A DNA stretch of 9,568 bases from Oligoflexaceae bacterium (GCA_947474445.1 CANJJY010000156.1:1-9568); one strand, 5' to 3'. Positions 1-7,019 are shown, counted from the first letter of the stretch. Notes: generated by a model not told the origin, from the sequence alone. A program made the numbers and translations.

Positions 1-1056
1 CACGAGCAAACGACTGAATTTCTCTTGTTCGGCAGCGTGCAGCGTCTGGCTTGTCACATCTTCTACGACAGCGGTGACCCCAACCACCTGATGATGGTGA
101 TCCGTCCAAGGACGAATATCGTAACGAAACCAGCGAGTAAAACCTCCCCCTTGGACGAAGGAGTCACTCTGACTCGAAATGATTTCACCTTCTAGGGCCC
201 GATCGAAAAGATGTTGCCATTTTGGATCAAAAGCGCTGATCGTCGCGGCGAGAGGCGTGCCCCGCAGATCTTTATTCTTGACGTGAAATTGTTTTTCCCA
301 GCCTTGACTCCACGAGGCAAAGTTGAGATGACGATCAAACATGGCAATCACGGCAGGCGCATGTTGGATCAGATTTTGAATGAGATTCATCTGGCTCTTG
401 AGATGTTCTTCCTGCTCTGACAGGTGACGATTGAGTTCTTCCATCTGTCTTTCGTGCAGAAGACTCTTCTTCTCAGCCCAATAAGCCAGAAGTGAGAATA
501 CGACGACGACGACGGCCATGATGAAGCCGCCAGTTCGGAGGTTACTTTTCAGCTCCTCGAATTTCTCGAGGAGACTCTCATCGTTGACTCGCTCGTCGGC
601 AAGGGTAGACAGCGAATTGAGATAGATGCGATCGCCGAGCAGCTGCAACTCGTGCGATTTGAGATCCACATAGCGAGCGGACAACTGGGTTCCTGCCTGA
701 GTGGTCGTCAGGATCGATTCGGCGATAGCCCGAGCGTCCGCTACGATCGAGTTATCTAAACGTTCTGCAGAAGTAGGATCGCCAGCGATCTCATTGATCG
801 AGTCCGCAACCAAAAAGGCATTCTCAGCCCATCCCTGGTCCCCGACAATGGCCGCGAGAGCAGCCACCCGATACGAGTGAATAGCTTCGATTTTCTGAGA
901 TAAGAGGTAATAATTGCGGCGATTGAGTTCGACATCATTATAAGAAGACTGAAGGTTCATGAGCAGGATCGCAAATATTCCGCTGATGACGAACAAACAA
1001 AAAAGTATACAGATCAGACCGACGACAAAAAAGCGACTTTTAGACAGTTTGGTCAT
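1..1056 (-). CDS. Membrane sensor protein with PAS domain (partial, C-terminus outside window)
   Basis: The N-terminal 352 residues are present and the frame is open to the window edge. Residues about 10-33 form a first membrane helix. Residues about 34-174 form a mostly helical extracytoplasmic region resembling four-helix-bundle or CHASE3-like sensors. A second membrane helix (about 176-193) contains five consecutive valines. A charged, probably coiled-coil linker (about 194-230) follows, then a PAS domain (about 233-338) with the FDRHLNFASW core and the closing VVEDVTSQ stretch typical of PAS/PAC. The output domain is missing; PAS modules at this position usually precede a histidine kinase or a GGDEF domain, and I cannot tell which. 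The ATG lies inside the stop codon of the upstream substrate-binding protein gene (ATGA), implying translational coupling. The likely role is a membrane-bound signal receptor paired with that binding protein. I am confident of the sensor architecture and unsure of its output. Confidence 0.85.
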   Translation of the reverse strand, partial: MTKLSKSRFFVVGLICILFCLFVISGIFAILLMNLQSSYNDVELNRRNYYLLSQKIEAIHSYRVAALAAIVGDQGWAENAFLVADSINEIAGDPTSAERLDNSIVADARAIAESILTTTQAGTQLSARYVDLKSHELQLLGDRIYLNSLSTLADERVNDESLLEKFEELKSNLRTGGFIMAVVVVVFSLLAYWAEKKSLLHERQMEELNRHLSEQEEHLKSQMNLIQNLIQHAPAVIAMFDRHLNFASWSQGWEKQFHVKNKDLRGTPLAATISAFDPKWQHLFDRALEGEIISSQSDSFVQGGGFTRWFRYDIRPWTDHHHQVVGVTAVVEDVTSQTLHAAEQEKFSRLLV

Positions 1057-1922
1057 GGCTCCTTTGACCTCACCGGCAGCATCCCAGCCCTATCTACAAT
1101 GGCCTGCCCTTGATCGCTCAGGACGAATTGGAGAAACTTCACGACATCGCCGCGGATGGGAATATGCGAAATGAAAAATAAGGGACGATAGAAGGGATAG
1201 GTTCCCTCTTTGATGCTCTGTCGACTAGGAAATACGATCAGGCCATCTGCTGTTTCGATCGGAACGATAAAAGCGCTCGACGCTTGAGCAATTCCCATGG
1301 GGAGATAGGTGATAGCTTGATTATCTTTGGTGACCTCTTCGGCTTGCCGCGTCGTTGAATTGACGACCCTCGCATTTGGAACAAAATGCAGCTGTTCAAG
1401 GCGCTCGAGCAACATGGAGGCTGTTCCGGATTTGCTTTCTCTCCCGACGATCACATGGATGGGTCCAGATAGTTGGGGTGACAGCTGCGACCAGTCATGA
1501 ATTTCGCCAGTTCCAAAAATCTTTTTGACCTCATCGACACTCAACTTTTTCAATGTCTTTTGAAGGTCAGAATGAGTGGCGACGACCAAGGCATCGTAGC
1601 CAATCTGAAAAGACTTGACCGCTATTTTTTTGGCTTTAAAACGGCTGATTTCTGCATCGTTCATCCGCCTTGAAGCTCTGGCTAGATCTATTTTTCCCTC
1701 AAATAGATCGTTGATCCCCTCACCGCTCGAACTCTCGGTAATGTCAAATGACGAGTCGGGATGTTCTCTTTCAAATTTCTTCGCCAATTCCTGCATCACC
1801 CCAAAGAGAGTGGTCGATCCACCTGAAGTCATGTGAGCCAAGGGAATTTTATCTTTCTTAGCAGCTACTCCGAGATTGAGATAACTGAAAAATAAGATGA
1901 TAAATGGAAAGCGAACTGCCAT
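1053..1922 (-). CDS. PstS-like periplasmic phosphate/anion-binding protein
   Basis: This 289-residue protein belongs to the PstS-like substrate-binding superfamily. Residues 1-21 form a Sec signal peptide with a likely cut after GVAA. Family signatures follow in the usual order: SGGSTT (33-38), SSGEGI (65-70), DLARASRRM (79-87), GRESKSGT (160-167), YPFYRPL (242-248) and a terminal GMLPV. In PstS proteins these Ser/Thr, Arg and Gly-rich loops contact phosphate. I chose the ATG at 1922 over the one at 1973: AGAAGG sits 5 nt upstream of 1922, the signal peptide then starts cleanly, and it avoids overlapping the open frame that ends at 1945. No pstCAB transporter gene is visible. The next gene downstream is a membrane sensor overlapping by 4 bp, so a ligand-sensing role is as likely as transport. 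Phosphate is the expected ligand, but tungstate, molybdate or another anion cannot be excluded. Confidence 0.85.
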   Translation of the reverse strand: MAVRFPFIILFFSYLNLGVAAKKDKIPLAHMTSGGSTTLFGVMQELAKKFEREHPDSSFDITESSSGEGINDLFEGKIDLARASRRMNDAEISRFKAKKIAVKSFQIGYDALVVATHSDLQKTLKKLSVDEVKKIFGTGEIHDWSQLSPQLSGPIHVIVGRESKSGTASMLLERLEQLHFVPNARVVNSTTRQAEEVTKDNQAITYLPMGIAQASSAFIVPIETADGLIVFPSRQSIKEGTYPFYRPLFFISHIPIRGDVVKFLQFVLSDQGQAIVDRAGMLPVRSKEP

Positions 1923-1944
1923 TTGAACCTTCTTGAAGAGACGT

Positions 1945-2181
1945 TTAGCCCCCACGCGCAACGATTTTCTCATTCTTCGGCAAAAAGTCGCGAAACATGA
2001 GGATTAAAATCAGATAAAGCCAGCAAAAACGGAGCAGTGAAAATTCATGAAGCAGACCGTCTTGTCCGGTCAATCGCCCGCGAGTAGGAGATCCGAGTCG
2101 CGTCCAGGATTCAAGATGTGTCTGATCGGGAAGGAGAGGATCGAACGATACCAGAGGAAAGGTTTCAAGCGGCTCGGGCGA
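1945..2181 (-). other. Unassigned 78-codon open frame, possible small membrane protein or gene remnant
   Basis: Within the 317-base gap between the lipase stop and the substrate-binding protein start, one minus-strand frame stays open for 78 codons, between a TAA at 2182-2184 and a TAA at 1945-1947. The conceptual product has a hydrophobic segment near its C-terminus (LLRFCWLYLILILMF) followed by a basic tail, like a single-span membrane protein. There is no ATG near its beginning. The only plausible start I see is TTG at 2073, giving 42 residues, and it has no good ribosome binding site. The frame ends 22 nt before the ATG at 1922, which is normal operon spacing. It could be a small real gene, the 3' remnant of a decayed gene, or chance. 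I recognise no family. Confidence 0.3.
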
Positions 2182-2239
2182 TTAATGCTAGAAGCCGCAG
2201 AAGGACCCTGTCACTGATCTTTGGACGTCCCCAGACTCT

Positions 2240-3592
2240 TTAGGGTTCGTCGCTCGATTGCGTCGGTGAATGAGCCTTAGCGGCTCGCAGACGCTCGGGA
2301 CTGTATTCTTCGTAGGGACGCAGGGGAGTGTTGCCGCCCGAACTGCAGGTTTCAGAGAGTCCATTGCCTGAATAGGCCTTCTTAATACGCTCCCAGTAGA
2401 GAGTGGATTGGTGATCTCCAGTAGAAGTCGGCGTGGAATCCAGGATATCGCTGTTTCCATCAATGTCCTGCCAACCATTTCCCGTATAGAGGGTCCCATC
2501 CATACTGAAGTACCCAAGAGCTCCCACGTGCCAGTAGCCCGGATCCATGCGGCGTCCAAACGGAATCGTGGTCACGAGATCTTTGTAGTTGCGGAGCCTC
2601 ACGAAATTGACCTTCTGTTCCATCAAACGCTGGTCAAACTTAGTTGCAAAGGCCAACTCGCCAATGCGAGGCGAACCCAAATTATAGGTACCTACCAGGT
2701 TCACGTTGGGCAACTCCCCATTCTCATGCAAGTACATGAGTTTTGCTGTGAAGAGTGTCGATAGCGCTCCACCGAGACTGTGACCGGTAAGCCACAGATT
2801 GATCTTCTTATGTTGGGATCTTTGCTTCAGAAAGGTGATGAGCGGCTCTTCTATCTCGGCCAAAGCTTTGATAAAGCCCCGGTGAGCCCTTCCATAGCCC
2901 TCAAAATCAGCTTGAATCAAGTCGACGTCAGCGAAAACATCCGCCTTGGCATCAGTCTCTGTCCCGCGAAAGGAGATGATGCTGAAATCCAGAGTATCGT
3001 GTTCAGCGTAAAGAGCCTGGGTCGATCCGGGATTCTGACCGCCTTTTTGGGAAGGTCGCGTTCCACTAAAGAATGCTATCTTGTGCTCGCCGTTACCGTT
3101 CGAGATGATACTGCGTTCGAACTCGATAGCACCGACGCCATTATCCACATATTTTCGACCGTAAAGCGAAAGGTATTCGTCCTTGACGGCCGCAAGGTGA
3201 GCCGTTCGCTCGGCTTCGTCATCCCAGGTATCATCGACATCTTTTAAGCCTTCACTGATCCTTTTGATGCGGAGGGCATACCAAATCTGGCGGAAGCTGT
3301 CCCCTTCCCCCTTGCCGCCAAAGCCGCGCCTTTCGAGGGCCGGTCCCCATTCTTTAAAATGGGTATACTGGTTGGCTGCAAAGTAAACGAGCCAAAGCGC
3401 ATTGGTGAGGCTAAAGCTTCTTTTTTCAGCGCAAAAATTAAAATTGATCCCGGCTATTTCACTGTCTTCGATCACCAGTTGGCGAGCAGACGACAGAACA
3501 TCGTAGTTGCTTTGGTCCCCTGGTTTGGAGGTAGACTTGCAAGCCGACAGGAAGATAAGAAAACAGATGCTTGCTCGATAAGCTCGCTTCAT
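2240..3592 (-). CDS. Class 3 lipase lipoprotein (alpha/beta hydrolase)
   Basis: A 450-residue predicted lipoprotein lipase, probably an acyl-ester hydrolase anchored in the cell envelope. The signal peptide ends in a lipobox (FLSAC) with Cys18 as the acylation site. The lipase class 3 core spans about residues 200-400. FRGTE (208-212) is the usual oxyanion-side strand motif. GHSLGG carries the nucleophile Ser272. KDLVTTIP supplies the acid Asp338, and GDHQSTLYW supplies His394, matching the DHxxY context of the catalytic His in fungal lipases. The region around 60-110 (NALWLVYFAANQY, GF) resembles the helical N-terminal part of related bacterial lipases. The frame extends upstream to 3766, but the ATG at 3592 gives a clean lipoprotein signal with GGGAG 9 nt upstream; the ATG at 3610 is an alternative. 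The gene sits downstream of a terminator and has its own candidate promoter. The substrate cannot be read from the sequence. Confidence 0.9.
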   Translation of the reverse strand: MKRAYRASICFLIFLSACKSTSKPGDQSNYDVLSSARQLVIEDSEIAGINFNFCAEKRSFSLTNALWLVYFAANQYTHFKEWGPALERRGFGGKGEGDSFRQIWYALRIKRISEGLKDVDDTWDDEAERTAHLAAVKDEYLSLYGRKYVDNGVGAIEFERSIISNGNGEHKIAFFSGTRPSQKGGQNPGSTQALYAEHDTLDFSIISFRGTETDAKADVFADVDLIQADFEGYGRAHRGFIKALAEIEEPLITFLKQRSQHKKINLWLTGHSLGGALSTLFTAKLMYLHENGELPNVNLVGTYNLGSPRIGELAFATKFDQRLMEQKVNFVRLRNYKDLVTTIPFGRRMDPGYWHVGALGYFSMDGTLYTGNGWQDIDGNSDILDSTPTSTGDHQSTLYWERIKKAYSGNGLSETCSSGGNTPLRPYEEYSPERLRAAKAHSPTQSSDEP

Positions 3593-3642
3593 CAGTATGC
3601 TCTCCCGCATGGACGATAGCCCTTCATACAAATATTTTTTTA

Positions 3643-3648
3643 ATCTTA
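3643..3648 (-). promoter_or_regulatory. Candidate extended -10 promoter for the lipase gene
   Basis: On the minus strand the sequence reads TGTTAAGAT, an extended -10 (TGn followed by TAAGAT), with no strong -35. The predicted transcript would start about 44 nt before the lipase ATG at 3592. It lies just downstream of the terminator of the preceding gene, where a new promoter would be needed. Read by eye only. Confidence 0.4.
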
Positions 3649-3740
3649 ACATGCATTCAGGAGGGAGGAACCGATGAAGCTGTTTGGGGGCATTGGCAAG
3701 AATCACGGATTTTGGAAGCAAGCGAGACCGGATGGATGTT

Positions 3741-3774
3741 GAAAAAAAATAAGACGAGGCTCGCACCTCGTCTT
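3741..3774 (-). terminator. Rho-independent terminator after the 3779-4612 lipoprotein gene
   Basis: Read on the minus strand, a perfect 9-bp stem AAGACGAGG / CCTCGTCTT encloses a 6-nt loop and is followed by A and a run of eight T. The stem begins 4 nt after the stop codon of the gene at 3779-4612. This is a textbook intrinsic terminator and separates that gene from the lipase gene. Confidence 0.9.
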
Positions 3775-3778
3775 TCGA

Positions 3779-4612
3779 TCATTTGTGCTCGGTCATGCGC
3801 AAGCGTTTTGGATTCGTTTGAGCGGCATAATCGTCCCAAAATTCTGTCTTCTCGAGCACCCGTGGATCAGCTTCCGACGGCACGAGGATGCGGCGAAACT
3901 GATAGCTATCAACAGACTTGCCGAAAAAAGCATTTTCCCTCTTGTAGAGGTTGGGAGTGACCTTGGTCATGGTGAATTCCACAATCTTGGGCGAAACTCT
4001 CAGCATCTTCTCGAGGATGCCGACAGTCAATCGCACGACAGGGACGATGCGTGCGAAGGTGTAATTAGACCGATCACGCGAAAAGTCGAACTCATAGACG
4101 ACCCCGGATGCCGCGACGAGAGCGTAGAGATTGATTCCGTCCTTGTCATCGCTGTTATTATCAGGACTCTTAACAGCGGAGTCTGTTCCCGCATGAAAAG
4201 TGAAGTTACCGGGACCAAAGACGGGTAAGAGGGGCTTATCTTGGCTGAAATCGACGTTTGCAAAAGAGATCGTCTCATCCTTCAAAGGATTGCCATCCAT
4301 CCACCAGATACCCTGAAGGGCCTTGGGCGTGCCGGTTAGATCAGATCCAGCCACTTGGAAGTCACCGACTTCGAGCCGAGAAAAAGACTTATCCGCTAGC
4401 CGATAGGCATTGGAGTTCAAGGCATCGGCCGCGAGCTTGGGCGAGGCCTTGGGCTCGGGGAGACTGCCTGAGCTCAGCAGCGCTTCGTTGCCGGCCGCCA
4501 CCGCAGCTGCGTCAGCATTCAAGCCGCTTGATTCCTTCGACACTTCTTTGCAAGCGAATGAAGTCAATAAGAAAGCAGCCAGCATTCCTCGATGGACGTG
4601 AATGTTACGCAT
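3779..4612 (-). CDS. Putative lipoprotein of unknown function
   Basis: I do not recognise this 277-residue protein. It begins with a basic stretch and a hydrophobic segment ending LLTSFAC, followed by Lys-Glu, which looks like a lipoprotein signal with Cys21 as the acylation site, although Ser at -3 and Phe at -2 are not ideal lipobox residues. Residues about 29-62 are rich in Ala, Ser and Pro and probably form a flexible tether. The remainder is a mixed globular domain with several aromatic-rich, strand-like segments (GIWWMDGNP, NLYALVAASGVVYEFDF). No catalytic motif is evident. I chose the ATG at 4612 over the in-frame ATG at 4618 because AAAGGA lies 6 nt before the former and directly abuts the latter. 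The gene sits 108 nt downstream of the metallopeptidase-like lipoprotein gene on the same strand and ends at a strong terminator, so the two could be co-transcribed. Confidence 0.75.
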   Translation of the reverse strand: MRNIHVHRGMLAAFLLTSFACKEVSKESSGLNADAAAVAAGNEALLSSGSLPEPKASPKLAADALNSNAYRLADKSFSRLEVGDFQVAGSDLTGTPKALQGIWWMDGNPLKDETISFANVDFSQDKPLLPVFGPGNFTFHAGTDSAVKSPDNNSDDKDGINLYALVAASGVVYEFDFSRDRSNYTFARIVPVVRLTVGILEKMLRVSPKIVEFTMTKVTPNLYKRENAFFGKSVDSYQFRRILVPSEADPRVLEKTEFWDDYAAQTNPKRLRMTEHK

Positions 4613-4646
4613 CCTCATTCCTTTGATACGATATTTGCTTTAGTAA

Positions 4647-4676
4647 TTGATAAAGTATGCCACTTTCTAGTCGCAA
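4647..4676 (-). promoter_or_regulatory. Weak candidate promoter for the 3779-4612 lipoprotein gene
   Basis: On the minus strand TTGCGA (4671-4676) and TATCAA (4647-4652) stand 18 nt apart, each matching four of six sigma-70 consensus bases. The predicted 5' leader to the ATG at 4612 would be about 30 nt. The spacer contains the short inverted repeat AAAGT-GGCAT-ACTTT (4652-4666). The match is modest and could be chance. Confidence 0.25.
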
Positions 4677-4720
4677 AGGACAAGTTCTGGCTGACTCTCG
4701 AGCGGCCTTGCCTGCTGGAA

Positions 4721-5812
4721 TCAAGGATAGTCGAGGTGTTGAGAGGCAAGAATTCTTTTGATGTATTGATACTTTTCCGACATCTGTGGACTCTGCAAAT
4801 GAGCCGCCAGATCGTAGACTTTGCCGCTTGGGGTGACGAGCTCAAGACGCGTACCGAGATAGTGAATCATCATGAATATTTCAAAGGTACTGGCGAAATC
4901 TTCGCGAAAATTGGTCGCCGCATAGCTGTTTATAAAATTGCCCTGATCAAGTTCTGCATAAACGGCATCGAGGCTCTCATTGGACAAGGTTGAACCCTCG
5001 CAGGCATAGAAGCAAAATCGCTCCCGGCCGCTAAAATCGAAGGCCGCCAGAGGCTGGCGGGAATTGGCCCAGCTCAGCTGCGCCCAGGCCTCGCTCTGAA
5101 AGGTGCAGAGGCGCCCACCCAGTTCTTCGCTGCAGTCTCGATAGGGATTGAGATGATTGGCAGTATCGAGCAGATGAGCGAATTCATGGACGATGTGTGC
5201 ATAAAGCAGATCATTGACGCCGGCCGGTGAAACGCTTCTGACGATGGGCAGCGTCGCATCAGGTTCGCCAGGAAGAGTGGAACCACCGAATGAAAGCTGT
5301 TCTTTCCAAGTCGCCCACTCTCCGTAGCTGAGCTGGTCACCCATAGCGGCCAAACGCACACCCAGGTAGGCCCCATTCGAACGCATTTCTAAATTGGAAT
5401 CAAGGGCTGCATCAGTCTCCGCATAGGCACTCGCATAAAGGTCTTTTTCAATGTAGATCTTTTTTATCGAGCAGAACATCTGCTGCAGCGCGGCGGGTAG
5501 ACGGTCATGGACCGCCTCGAAAGCAGAGGCGTACACCGCTCCTCCGGGCAGGCAAACGCGCGGCAGACTGTTGTCTGGTAATTCGTTTTTGGCGAGCGCT
5601 ACTTGATCGGTATCGACTAGACACATCGCGCGAGCGATTTGCGCCCGGCAGTCATGTGGCCTTACAAAGTATTCGGTGTTCTTGTCTGAAGATTGGACAC
5701 CTGTATCAGGAGTAGCGTTTTGCAGTCCCTGCCGATTCGATACTTGTCCAAGCGGTTGGCCGCAGGCCCCGAGCGAAAGGAAGAAAAGCACAAGCAGCCT
5801 GTGGAGTTTCAT
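4721..5812 (-). CDS. Putative HEXXH zinc metallopeptidase lipoprotein
   Basis: This 363-residue predicted lipoprotein has a strong lipobox (LSLGAC, Cys17). The motif HIVHEFAHLLD carries HEXXH with His209, Glu210 and His213, the zinc-binding and catalytic core of zincin metallopeptidases. A later NFREDFASTFEIF segment (about 301-313) resembles the E-D/E-F-A-x-x-F helix that supplies the third zinc ligand in anthrax-lethal-factor-like peptidases, making Glu304 a candidate; Glu241 in SEAWA is another. Several cysteines in the exported part could form disulfides. I chose the ATG at 5812 because AGAGG lies about 9 nt upstream; the in-frame ATG at 5821 directly abuts that site. The protein probably acts in the periplasm or on the cell surface as a protease or peptidoglycan-peptide hydrolase. 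Its substrate is unknown. The HEXXH motif is clear and the family placement is inferred. Confidence 0.75.
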   Translation of the reverse strand: MKLHRLLVLFFLSLGACGQPLGQVSNRQGLQNATPDTGVQSSDKNTEYFVRPHDCRAQIARAMCLVDTDQVALAKNELPDNSLPRVCLPGGAVYASAFEAVHDRLPAALQQMFCSIKKIYIEKDLYASAYAETDAALDSNLEMRSNGAYLGVRLAAMGDQLSYGEWATWKEQLSFGGSTLPGEPDATLPIVRSVSPAGVNDLLYAHIVHEFAHLLDTANHLNPYRDCSEELGGRLCTFQSEAWAQLSWANSRQPLAAFDFSGRERFCFYACEGSTLSNESLDAVYAELDQGNFINSYAATNFREDFASTFEIFMMIHYLGTRLELVTPSGKVYDLAAHLQSPQMSEKYQYIKRILASQHLDYP

Positions 5813-6112
5813 CAGCAACATCCTCTGAGCGCAGCCCAAACAGATCATTCAGCAAAGAGCCTGGCTCCGCATAATCTGCAAGTCTAATGCCGGGTATGAG
5901 GAGTCCGCTTATTTCAAACCACCTCAGAATCCACTATAACATCATGTTATCATTGACATTACAGAATGAATTCGGGGCTCGCCCCACATGCGGCGCCGCT
6001 CCCAGCTTAAAATGGACGAGTTTAAACCTCTGTCAGTCCTAGGCTTTTCCCCCTGTTTAAATCTTCCCCCAAGCGATACCGAAAGACGAGAGAGCTTTTG
6101 GAGGAATGTGCC
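5813..6112. other. Divergent intergenic region between two lipoprotein genes
   Basis: These 300 bases separate the minus-strand metallopeptidase gene from the plus-strand cytochrome gene, so both promoters should lie here. I see a perfect 7-1-7 inverted repeat (5936-5950), a GGGG-CTCG-CCCC mini-hairpin near 5975-5986, the 10-bp palindrome GCGGCGCCGC (about 5990-5999), and GTTTAAA occurring twice (near 6020 and 6055), the first as the palindrome GTTTAAAC. No convincing gene is present. Confidence 0.6.
5936..5950. promoter_or_regulatory. Perfect inverted repeat ATAACAT-C-ATGTTAT, possible operator
   Basis: Two perfect 7-bp arms flank a single C, the form expected of a dimeric repressor or activator site. 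On the minus strand the repeat overlaps TGTTATAGT, which reads as an extended -10 for the metallopeptidase gene, although the leader would be about 120 nt. On the plus strand TTGACA (5953-5958) lies just beside it, but I find no good -10 downstream. The symmetry is seen directly; operator function is inferred. Confidence 0.4.
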
Positions 6113-6913
6113 TTGAAACACCCCTATTTTCCATGGATAGCCTTGTACTTGGCTGCCGTCGCCTGCGGCGGCGAAATCCGCTCGGACAAGCGTCAGTTGA
6201 AAGGCGTTTCTCTCGATGTGAGAGCGGCCAAACCAGTAGCGTTTGAGTTCGCCATTCCTGACCGAAGCAAGCTAGCAGCTGAAGTTTCTGATATTAACGA
6301 GACGCTGACGGGATACTACTACAGCGTTCGGGGCGAAGGAAAAAGCTGCCCGAGCTCAGAACTTCATGAAGGCGCTGGACTCTACGATGACGGTCGCGTC
6401 ATCGCTTTTGACTTGATCGGAGCTTGCAACTATCTTCTGACGATCAAACTGGGGCAATTCGTCGAACCCGCGCCGACCGCAGCTCTGACTCAAACGGTGA
6501 TCAACTTTCAGGATCATATTCAACCCATCATCAAAACCAACTGCGTTTCTTGCCATCCTGCATACGATAGCTATGCCGGAGTCAAAGACGCGGCGCGTTC
6601 GATGGTGCTGGCGGTTGAAGACGAAGTCATGCCACCAACCGCGCCTCTCGGCGGTTCCGACATTGCGCTTTTCCTCGCCTGGGCGGACGGCGGTTATCTC
6701 GAGAACGATCCGGCTCCGCACATCCCTTCGGCCGCCGAAAAGAGTATCGATAAGGTTTACTATCGCAACAACAACAACGATTTCATTCAAAGCTACGAAT
6801 TGCTCGGTCGCACCAAATATGAGCTCCAAAGAGCCCTCTGGTTGCAAAGCGACGGCGAAGCGCGCGGTCTGCAGACCAAGCAGCTCTTCACTTTTTATGA
6901 TGGCAGCCTATAG
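6113..6913 (+). CDS. Lipoprotein with a c-type cytochrome (CxxCH) domain, TTG start
   Basis: A 266-residue predicted lipoprotein. The signal peptide ends LAAVAC followed by GG, with Cys18 as the lipidation site. Residues about 30-115 form an unrecognised domain containing two further cysteines (79 and 105). Residues about 130-195 resemble a small c-type cytochrome domain: IIKTNCVSCH carries the heme motif CVSCH (144-148), EVMPP supplies a candidate distal Met173, and LFLAWADGG resembles the closing helix of such domains. It would carry one covalent heme on the periplasmic or outer face and take part in electron transfer; partners are not visible. I chose the TTG at 6113: GGAGG ends 8 nt before it and the lipoprotein signal then begins MKHPYF. 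The frame also runs back to TTG 6098, which lies before that ribosome binding site. The ATG at 6106 is in another frame. Confidence 0.75.
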   Translation: MKHPYFPWIALYLAAVACGGEIRSDKRQLKGVSLDVRAAKPVAFEFAIPDRSKLAAEVSDINETLTGYYYSVRGEGKSCPSSELHEGAGLYDDGRVIAFDLIGACNYLLTIKLGQFVEPAPTAALTQTVINFQDHIQPIIKTNCVSCHPAYDSYAGVKDAARSMVLAVEDEVMPPTAPLGGSDIALFLAWADGGYLENDPAPHIPSAAEKSIDKVYYRNNNNDFIQSYELLGRTKYELQRALWLQSDGEARGLQTKQLFTFYDGSL

Positions 6914-6918
6914 AGAAC

Positions 6919-6940
6919 AGGGCGTTAGCCCTCTTATTTC
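6919..6940 (+). terminator. Weak intrinsic terminator after the cytochrome gene
   Basis: AGGGC-GTTA-GCCCT forms a 5-bp stem with a 4-nt loop, 6 nt after the stop codon, followed by CTTATTTC. A further T6 run lies at about 6947-6952. The T-tract right after the stem is imperfect, so termination strength is uncertain. Confidence 0.4.
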
Positions 6941-7019
6941 AGAAAATTTTTTACTTTAGTTTCGGATACTTAACATCTTTTTCTCATATTGCCCTCCAAC
7001 TCACCGATAGCGGAAGAGA

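Noticed and set aside
1923..1973. Upstream ATG (1973) as the start of the PstS-like protein
   Set aside because: It adds 17 residues, several basic, before a normal signal peptide, has a weak ribosome binding site and would overlap the open frame ending at 1945.
1974..2239. Inverted arms GCGGCT / AGCCGC after the lipase stop as a terminator
   Set aside because: An 18-nt loop and no T run; not a convincing terminator.
2188..2559. Minus-strand frame overlapping the lipase 3' end in another phase
   Set aside because: It lies inside the lipase coding region and extends only slightly past its stop; it looks like a shifted-frame shadow.
2408..3247. Plus-strand open frames opposite the lipase gene
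   Set aside because: The minus strand encodes the complete lipase core with its catalytic triad; the plus frames show no motifs.
6020..6061. Two GTTTAAA repeats upstream of the cytochrome gene as an operator pair
   Set aside because: The repeats are short and AT-rich, with no symmetric spacing to a recognisable promoter.
6356..6847. Minus-strand open frame opposite the cytochrome lipoprotein gene
   Set aside because: The plus strand carries a clear signal peptide and CxxCH motif; the antisense product has no family features.
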